Assembly (NCBI RefSeq): GCF_030555055.1
Contig: NZ_JAMOAO010000001.1
Location: 3,534,001-3,598,000, forward strand
Origin: Nocardiopsis sp. YSL2
GTDB lineage: Bacteria > Actinomycetota > Actinomycetes > Streptosporangiales > Streptosporangiaceae
Length of the DNA: 64,000 nucleotides
Direction: 5' to 3'
Positions 58,598 to 64,000 of the stretch are shown here, piece after piece. The position numbers were made by a program, and so were the translations under genes. The notes beneath the pieces are model-generated. The model was not told the origin of the DNA. It saw only the letters and a list, made by a program, of their open reading frames with translations, and ran no database searches. How positions within the stretch are numbered: position 1 is the first letter of the stretch; each line of letters starts with the position of its first letter.

Positions 58598-58966
58598 AGG
58601 GGGTATGCATGATCCACCCCGCCCACGCGCGTGTCCGGGGTCACGGACCCCTGGGTGACGAGCGCTGGAACCCAGGGTCACAAGGTGCAGGTGGTGCGCA
58701 TGGAGCTGGGCAAAAGGGGGGTTACCCGATGGTCAGCCATGCATAACCAGTGCATAACGGACCAAACATGTCCTGTTAGCGCAGGATGCGGTAGGGGAGG
58801 GACACCCCGTACCAGTGCCGTCGGCCCGTGTTCCGGTCGACGGTCGGCACCTGCGGCACCGCGCCGCGGTTCGCCGGCATCCGGCGTCCCACCATCCGAA
58901 TGCGCGGCGTCGTCGCCCTGACCTCGGGCAGCGGCGTCGCTCCCGCGAACTTTTCGAGGAGCAGTC
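58598..58966. other. leader region of the ehu operon
   Basis: About 370 bp between the repeat array and ehuB, expected to carry the ehuBCDA promoter. I see TGCATAACCAGTGCATAACG near 58740, a direct repeat of GTGCATAAC/ATGCATAAC that could be an operator, and nothing that looks like a gene. Confidence 0.45.
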
Positions 58967-59887
58967 GTGAAGAAGCAGGTACCAGCGGTCAAGCGAGGAA
59001 CCTGGGGCCGCCGAGACGCACTCCGACTGGGGGGAGTGGGGCTCGCCACGGCCGGCCTCGCCGCTTGTAGCCGGGTCGACAGCGGCGGAGGCGGGGAGGA
59101 AGGCGGGCCGAGCCTTCTGGAGCGCCTGCGCGAGCAGGGCTTCGTCGCGGTCGGACTGGCCAACGAGATCCCGTTCGGCTTCATCGACGGCTCGGGTGAG
59201 CCGGCCGGGCAGTCGCCGGCCGTCGCCCAGGCCGTCTTCGAGGAGCTGGGCGTTCCCGAGATCCAGGCCTCCCCGGTGGCCTGGGACGGTCTGATCCCCG
59301 GCCTGCAGGCCAACCGGTTCGACGTCATCGCGGCCGGCATGTTCATCACACCGGAGCGTTGCGAGCAGGTCGCCTTCTCCGAGCCCACCGCCACCTCGCC
59401 CGAGGCGTTCATGGTGAAGGAGGGGAACCCGGAGAACATCCAGCACTTCACCGACTTCGCGGACAACCCCGACCTCACGCTGGCGGTCCTCAACGGCTCG
59501 GTCGAGCAGACCTACGCCGAGCACTTCGGCGTCCCCGAGGACCAGATGGAGCTCATCTCCAACCAGACCGCCGGGTACGAGCTGCTGGAGTCCGGCCGTG
59601 CCGACGCGATGTCCATGCTGAGCGTGTCGCACACGTACCTGCTCCTGGACCGCGGCGGCCCCTTCGAGGTCACCGAGGCCTTCTTCCCGGAGATCGACGG
59701 CAAGGAGGAGCGCGGCTGGGGCGGCCTGGCCTTCCGCCAGGAGGACACCGAGCTCCTCGAGGAGGTCAACCGCGTGATCGCCGAGTTCAAGGAGAACGGC
59801 CGCCTGCTGGAACTGGGCGAGGAGTGGGGCTTCACCGAGGCCGACCTGCCCGACGACACCACCACCGCCCAGCTCTGCGAGGGCTGA
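58967..59887 (+). CDS. ehuB: ectoine/hydroxyectoine ABC transporter substrate-binding lipoprotein
   Basis: 306 residues. Twin-arginine start (RRDALRLGGVGLATAGLAAC) with a lipobox Cys, so exported by Tat and lipid-anchored. The mature part is a periplasmic-type binding protein of family 3: PFGFIDGSGEPAGQSPAVAQ, ANRFDVIAAGMFITPERCEQ and ESGRADAMSM. First gene of ehuBCDA, next to ectABC, which supports an ectoine-type substrate. GTG 58967 has GAGGAG five bases upstream. Confidence 0.92.
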   Translation: MKKQVPAVKRGTWGRRDALRLGGVGLATAGLAACSRVDSGGGGEEGGPSLLERLREQGFVAVGLANEIPFGFIDGSGEPAGQSPAVAQAVFEELGVPEIQASPVAWDGLIPGLQANRFDVIAAGMFITPERCEQVAFSEPTATSPEAFMVKEGNPENIQHFTDFADNPDLTLAVLNGSVEQTYAEHFGVPEDQMELISNQTAGYELLESGRADAMSMLSVSHTYLLLDRGGPFEVTEAFFPEIDGKEERGWGGLAFRQEDTELLEEVNRVIAEFKENGRLLELGEEWGFTEADLPDDTTTAQLCEG

Positions 59888-59894
59888 TCCAGCC

Positions 59895-60623
59895 GTGGAG
59901 TTCCTGATCGAGCGGCTTCCGCTCTATCTCGACGGCGCGTGGGTCACCATTCAGCTCACCATCGGCGGCTGTGCCCTGGCCTTCGTCCTGGCCATGGTCT
60001 TCGGCGTCCTCGGCAGCATGAAGCACTGGCTGCCGAGGGCCGTCTCCACGGTCTACGTCGAGGTGTTCCGGGGCATCGCCGCCCTGGTGCTGATGTTCTG
60101 GATGGCCTACGCGCTGCCGCTGGCGACCGGTTTCCAGTTGGAGAACAGGTTCGCGGCGATCCTCGCACTGGGCCTGAACATCGGCGCCTACGGCGCCGAG
60201 GTCGTCCGGGCGGCCATCAACGCCGTGCCCAAGGCGCAGGTCGAGGCGACGGTCGCACTGAACCTGTCCTGGTTCCAGCGCACACGCCTGGTGGTGCTCC
60301 CCCAGGCGTGGGCACAGATGCTGCCCACCTTCGGCAACCTCGTCATCGAGCTGATGAAGGCGACCGCCGTCGCCTACCTCATCGGGGTGGCCGACCTGAC
60401 CGCCGTGGCGCAGCAGATGCGCCAGGGCACCGGTGAGACCATCGTGGCGTTCATCGGCGCCCTCATCCTCTACTACCTGATCGCGCAGGTGCTGATCTCC
60501 GGGATGCGACTGCTCGAACGCCGTGCCAACCGCAAGCTCGGCCGGACGCCGCCCGGCGGTACCGGGCTGTCCGCCCTGCTCAAGCATCCGGCCGTCGGCG
60601 GCGGAAGCGCGGGGGTGGGCTAG
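59895..60623 (+). CDS. ehuC: ectoine/hydroxyectoine ABC transporter permease
   Basis: 242 residues with five membrane helices, His/Glu/Gln-type amino-acid permease family. The EAA loop is VPKAQVEATVALNLSWFQRT, followed by VVLPQAWAQMLPTFGN. The GTG start lies 7 bp after the ehuB stop. Works with EhuD and EhuA. Confidence 0.92.
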   Translation: MEFLIERLPLYLDGAWVTIQLTIGGCALAFVLAMVFGVLGSMKHWLPRAVSTVYVEVFRGIAALVLMFWMAYALPLATGFQLENRFAAILALGLNIGAYGAEVVRAAINAVPKAQVEATVALNLSWFQRTRLVVLPQAWAQMLPTFGNLVIELMKATAVAYLIGVADLTAVAQQMRQGTGETIVAFIGALILYYLIAQVLISGMRLLERRANRKLGRTPPGGTGLSALLKHPAVGGGSAGVG

Positions 60624-61259
60624 ATGTGGGATCTCGAGTTCACCTACGAGGTCATGCCCGACCTCCTGGAGGGCCTGTGGGTCACCGTCCAGGCCACCGT
60701 GATGGGCTATCTCATCGCGCTCGCCCTGGGCCTGGCCATCGCCATGGTCCGGCGGGTGCCCTACGTGGGCAGCATCCTGCACGGGGTGATGGAGTTCATC
60801 CGCACCACACCCCTCCTCGTCCAGTTGGTCTTCGTCTTCCTCATCGCGCCCAACACCATCTCCGCCATGACGATCGGTGTCGTGGTGCTGGGCATCCACT
60901 ACTCGGCCTACACCGCTGAGGTGTACCGCTCGGGTATCGAGGGCGTCGCCAAGGGCCAGTGGGAGGCCGCGCGGGCCCTGAGCCTGCCCGCGAGCCGGAC
61001 CTGGGGTGCGATCGTGCTGCCCCAGGCCATCCGCAAGGTCATCCCTGCCCTGGGCAACTACCTGATCGCGATGTTCAAGGACACGCCGCTGCTCTTCGCG
61101 ATCGGCGTGACCGAGCTGCTCACCCAGGCGCAGAGGCTCGGTGCGGCGAACTTCCGAGTGGTCGAGATGTACACCATCGTCGGCTTCCTCTTCCTCATCG
61201 TGAGCATCCCTTCCGCGATCCTGATCCGACGACTGGAGCGACGCTATGCCGCCGTCTGA
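60624..61259 (+). CDS. ehuD: ectoine/hydroxyectoine ABC transporter permease
   Basis: 211 residues, same permease family. The EAA loop is GVAKGQWEAARALSLPASRT, then IVLPQAIRKVIPALGNYLI. The ATG directly follows the ehuC stop; the end overlaps the ehuA start by 14 bases, so the genes are translationally coupled. Confidence 0.92.
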   Translation: MWDLEFTYEVMPDLLEGLWVTVQATVMGYLIALALGLAIAMVRRVPYVGSILHGVMEFIRTTPLLVQLVFVFLIAPNTISAMTIGVVVLGIHYSAYTAEVYRSGIEGVAKGQWEAARALSLPASRTWGAIVLPQAIRKVIPALGNYLIAMFKDTPLLFAIGVTELLTQAQRLGAANFRVVEMYTIVGFLFLIVSIPSAILIRRLERRYAAV

Positions 61260-62070
61260 GACCCCGCAGAAAGATGAACCCCAGGGCGTCGAGGGCCAGC
61301 CGCTGATCGTCTTCGACCAGGTGGTCAAGCGCTTCGGCGACCTCACCGTGCTCGACCACCTGGACTTCCAGGTCGACCCGGGAGAGCGCGTCACGCTGAT
61401 CGGGCCGAGCGGTTCGGGCAAGACGACCATCCTGCGGCTCCTGATGACGCTGGAGAAGGTCACCGAGGGGCACATCTGGGTGGACGGCGAGCCGTTCAGC
61501 CACATGCCCCGCGGTTCCCACCTGGCCCCCGCCAGCGAGAGCTACCTGCGCTCCAAGCGCAAGCGTGTGGGCATGGTGTTCCAGCAGTTCAACCTGTTCC
61601 CGAACATGACCGTGCGGCAGAACATCACCGAGGCCCCCGTGCACGTCCTCGGCCTGTCCAAGGACGAGGCCAACCAGCGCGCGAGCGACCTGCTCGACCT
61701 GGTCGGGCTGGGGGAGAAGATCGACGCCCACCCGACGCAGCTCTCCGGCGGCCAGCAGCAGCGCGTGGCGATCGCCCGCGCGCTGGCGATGCGGCCGGAG
61801 ATCCTGCTCCTGGACGAGGTCACCTCGGCGCTGGACCCGGAGCTGGTGGCCGGCGTCCTGGACGTGCTGCGGGAGGTCGCCGAGACGACCGACATCACGA
61901 TGCTGTGCGTGACCCACGAGATGGGCTTCGCGCGGGACGTGTCACACCGCGTCCTGATGTTCGACCAGGGCCGGATCGCCGAGGCGGGCCACCCGGACCA
62001 GATCTTCGGTGACCCGCAGGAGGAGCGGACCAAGTCCTTCCTCAGATCGGTCCTGAACAACGGCGACTGA
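61246..62070 (+). CDS. ehuA: ectoine/hydroxyectoine ABC transporter ATP-binding protein
   Basis: 274 residues, ABC ATPase of the polar amino acid group. Walker A GPSGSGKTT, Q-loop FQQFNLF, signature LSGGQQQRVAIARAL, Walker B ILLLDEVTSALDPE, switch His in CVTHEMGFAR. Last gene of ehuBCDA; a 13-bp hairpin follows 18 bp after the stop. Confidence 0.94.
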   Translation: MPPSETPQKDEPQGVEGQPLIVFDQVVKRFGDLTVLDHLDFQVDPGERVTLIGPSGSGKTTILRLLMTLEKVTEGHIWVDGEPFSHMPRGSHLAPASESYLRSKRKRVGMVFQQFNLFPNMTVRQNITEAPVHVLGLSKDEANQRASDLLDLVGLGEKIDAHPTQLSGGQQQRVAIARALAMRPEILLLDEVTSALDPELVAGVLDVLREVAETTDITMLCVTHEMGFARDVSHRVLMFDQGRIAEAGHPDQIFGDPQEERTKSFLRSVLNNGD

Positions 62071-62088
62071 CCCTGCGCCGTTCTCCGA

Positions 62089-62126
62089 CCCCGCGTACCG
62101 GTGAGTCCGGTACGCGGGGTTTCGTG
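62089..62126 (+). terminator. ehuBCDA terminator
   Basis: CCCCGCGTACCGG, TGAGT loop, then the 13-base complement and TTTCGTG. Confidence 0.88.
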
Positions 62127-62228
62127 TTTCGGAGCGCGCGGAACTGCACTGACGACATACCGTAGTCATTGCGTAGCTTTTAGTTTCCCCTTGGGCAGAA
62201 TGAGTGTTCTGAGACAGGGGGGACGCTT

Positions 62229-63170
62229 GTGACCATGGTGCGAAGATGGGGTCTCGTCGTGGGGCTCGCGGTGGCCGCGCTCGTCATCGCCCTGCCGATC
62301 GCCCTCCACCCGGTGCTGCGCGCCGACCTCGCGGAGGAGACCGGCCTCCTGCTGTTCGCGGGCTGGGCGCCGTTGCTGATCGGCGGCATCATGGCCTGGG
62401 CGGTGGTCCGGGGCTTCGGGGACCGTGATCGCCTGGACCGGCGCGTCCGCCAGGCTCTCGACGGGCACCCGCTCACCCGGGAGCTCGTCTGGCTCGGGGT
62501 GTTCCTGGCGTGCTTCGTGCTGCTGATCATCCTCCTGTCGCAGGTGTTCCAGCTCTACGGAGCCCATACCGGCGCCGACCTCAACATGTCCGCGTCCCTG
62601 GTCTCACGCCTGTTGTTCCTGTTCACGCTGCCCATTCTGGTGATGGACCGGTCGGGGATCACCGTGGACGGCAAGGGCACCGCCATGCCCGCCGTCGCCC
62701 TGAAGGTGAGTACGCCGTGGCGGTGGCTGGGCCTGATCCCCGCGGCCGTGGTCCTGGTCCTGGCCGGCTACTCCCTGATCCCCCGCGTCGGCCTGCCGCC
62801 GCTCAGTCTGAGCCTGATCGGGTTCGTGCTGGCGTTCGCGCTGATCGCCCTGTGCGAGGAGATCTTCTTCCGCGCCATGCTCCAGACGCGTCTGGAGGTC
62901 CTCATGGGCCGGTGGGGCGGCATCGTCGCCGCGACGGTGGTCTTCGCGCTCACCTACGCCATCGTGCAGCCCTTCGACGAGGTCTCCCAGCTGCCCGGTG
63001 ACGACGCCGGCTACGTCATCGCGCTCTCACTGCTGAGCTACGGGCCGGCGGGCCTGCTGTACGGCTACCTCTGGTCCTGCTACCGCAACCTGTGGCTGAA
63101 CGTCATCATCCGGATCGGCATGTTCATCGTGCTCATGCCGCTGGACCTCGACATCGGCATCACCACCTGA
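62229..63170 (+). CDS. CPBP-family membrane protein, catalytic His absent
   Basis: 313 residues, about eight membrane helices. CPBP/Abi motif 1 is present (CEEIFFRAML, EExxxR), but motif 2 reads FALTY where FxxxH is expected, and motif 3 reads NLWLN where HxxxN is expected. It may therefore lack protease activity. The GTG at 62229 follows GGGGGGA; ATG 62235 is an alternative. Stands alone between ehuA and ppk1. Confidence 0.8.
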   Translation: MTMVRRWGLVVGLAVAALVIALPIALHPVLRADLAEETGLLLFAGWAPLLIGGIMAWAVVRGFGDRDRLDRRVRQALDGHPLTRELVWLGVFLACFVLLIILLSQVFQLYGAHTGADLNMSASLVSRLLFLFTLPILVMDRSGITVDGKGTAMPAVALKVSTPWRWLGLIPAAVVLVLAGYSLIPRVGLPPLSLSLIGFVLAFALIALCEEIFFRAMLQTRLEVLMGRWGGIVAATVVFALTYAIVQPFDEVSQLPGDDAGYVIALSLLSYGPAGLLYGYLWSCYRNLWLNVIIRIGMFIVLMPLDLDIGITT

Positions 63171-63519
63171 CCAAGCGGCCACCGCGCTACGGCCCGCCCG
63201 GTTCCTCGTCCCCCTCCCGCGCGCCGCGGCTCACGCGGCCCGTCCCGCCGCCCCGCGACCGCGGCTCCCGTGCGCTCCGTCCGCCCCGCCCGCGAGGGCC
63301 GCAACCCCGGCGGGGCGGTCCTCGGCGCGCCCACCCGACCACGGCGGCTCAACCGGTCATTTTCGCCCGTCGGGTGTGAAACCTGTGGAAACAATGCCAG
63401 TCCGGAAGACGCATGGGGGGTGAGATGGGTAGAGATGGTTCATAGCAGTCGTGTTGCGGTCATTTCCCCCTCATGGGGTTGTCACCGTGTGGTCATGAAA
63501 AAGGGGGAGTCTGCCCACT
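63171..63519. other. intergenic region upstream of ppk1
   Basis: About 350 bp. The first 190 bp are a very GC-rich tract of Pro/Arg-type codons with no good start. The last part (63430-63515) is AT-richer and likely holds the ppk1 promoter; GTTGTCACCGT and GTGGTCATGAA lie adjacent and loosely resemble PHO-box half-sites. Confidence 0.4.
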
Positions 63520-64000
63520 GTGAGCACGGAATCAGCGCCTACGCCCGCGGTACCCACCGCCGCCGAGTTGCCCGCCGACCGCTTCATGGACCGCGAGGAG
63601 GGATGGCTGCGCTTCAACCAGCGGGTTCTCGAACTCGCCGAGGACGAGGACATCCCGCTGCTGGAGCGCGCACGCTTCCTGGCGATCTTCTCCAGCAACC
63701 TCGACGAGTTCTTCATGGTGCGCGTGGCCGGGCTCAAGCGCCGCCTGGCGACCGGGCTCGCCGTGGCCTCCGCCAGCGGCCACCACCCCCGGGACCTGCT
63801 GGAGCGGATCTCCGCGTTCACACATGAGCTGATGATCCGGCAGAGCGCCTGCTTCGAGAACAGCGTCGCCCCCGCGCTGCGCGAGGTCGGCATCCGCATC
63901 CTGCGCTGGAAGGAGCTGGAGGAGTCCGAGCGCGAGTACCTGCACGGCTACTTCCGCCGCTCCATCTACCCGCTGGTGACCCCCTTCGCCGTCGACTCGG
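63520..64000 (+). CDS. ppk1: polyphosphate kinase 1, 5' part (runs off the window)
   Basis: The first 160 codons are present, with the end outside the window. Polymerises the terminal phosphate of ATP into polyphosphate. The N-terminal domain is typical: ADRFMDREEGWLRFNQRVLE, then RARFLAIFSSNLDEFFMVRV. The start is GTG 63520 with GGGGGAG about 11 bases upstream. The catalytic His lies beyond the window. Confidence 0.92.
   Translation, partial: MSTESAPTPAVPTAAELPADRFMDREEGWLRFNQRVLELAEDEDIPLLERARFLAIFSSNLDEFFMVRVAGLKRRLATGLAVASASGHHPRDLLERISAFTHELMIRQSACFENSVAPALREVGIRILRWKELEESEREYLHGYFRRSIYPLVTPFAVDS

Noticed and set aside
58156..58746. 196-codon protein with 29-residue repeats
   Set aside because: It arises because the 87-bp repeat is divisible by three; no ribosome site, and it overlaps ectC and a terminator.
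63430..63515. PHO box upstream of ppk1
   Set aside because: The half-sites match GTTCACC too poorly to claim; it needs comparison with experimentally known boxes.

Overview
The window is high-GC DNA with strong GC bias at third codon positions, GTG/TTG starts and actinobacterial families (Wbl protein, MprAB-like pair, SpoIIE phosphatases, ANTAR regulator, poly-HAMP kinase, ectABC with ehuBCDA). It looks like a chromosomal segment of a filamentous actinomycete, most likely Nocardiopsis or a close relative; that genus call is inference. About 45 protein genes are supported. No rRNA, tRNA, CRISPR array or intact transposase was seen.

Layout. 0-4.3 kb: small membrane/hypothetical proteins, the two-domain NAD(P)HX repair enzyme Nnr, and an intact Phd/YefM-YoeB toxin-antitoxin pair. 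4.4-7.9 kb: three consecutive membrane genes (two DUF3592-like), each preceded by a related ~55-bp block holding an inverted repeat. 7.9-13.7 kb: Nudix hydrolase and TetR regulator, divergent across a perfect palindromic operator from a SRPBCC-like membrane protein, a methyltransferase-DCC fusion and a PrsW-type membrane protease. 13.7-26.2 kb: a polymorphic-toxin (Rhs) island with a LamG/DNRLRE secreted protein, a 2311-residue YD-repeat protein ending in a Hint domain and a toxin tip, a DUF7660-like immunity protein, and an orphan Hint fragment. The island appears to split a relE-type toxin gene: antitoxin plus toxin N-terminus lie at its right edge and a relE-like C-terminus at its left edge.

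26.3-36.2 kb: molybdopterin oxidoreductase of the BisC type, HpcH/HpaI lyase, MprAB-like two-component system, HAD hydrolase, glycosyltransferase, HtrA-like protease. 36.4-50.2 kb is a dense signalling block: NarL-type regulator, SpoIIE phosphatase with kinase-like and GAF domains, a 1449-residue soluble hybrid kinase with tandem HAMP repeats, its response regulator, PAS/GAF protein, GAF-ANTAR regulator, STAS protein, then an aspartate aminotransferase and a MEDS-HATPase protein. This set suggests partner-switching stress control. 50.3-55.0 kb: glycosyltransferase, PP2C phosphatase, CopC-like protein with a membrane partner, and a Wbl protein.

55.7-62.1 kb is an osmoprotection locus: ectABC (ectoine synthesis) closed by a strong terminator, a 3.2-copy 87-bp tandem repeat, and ehuBCDA (ectoine-type uptake ABC transporter). 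No ectoine hydroxylase gene (ectD) lies here. The window ends with a CPBP-family membrane protein and the 5' part of ppk1.

The least expected non-coding structures are the dispersed ~85-bp intergenic repeat family at 44.4-45.1 and 49.1 kb (two copies extending into a 74-bp inverted repeat with one mismatch), the 87-bp tandem array, and the shared upstream block of the three membrane genes.
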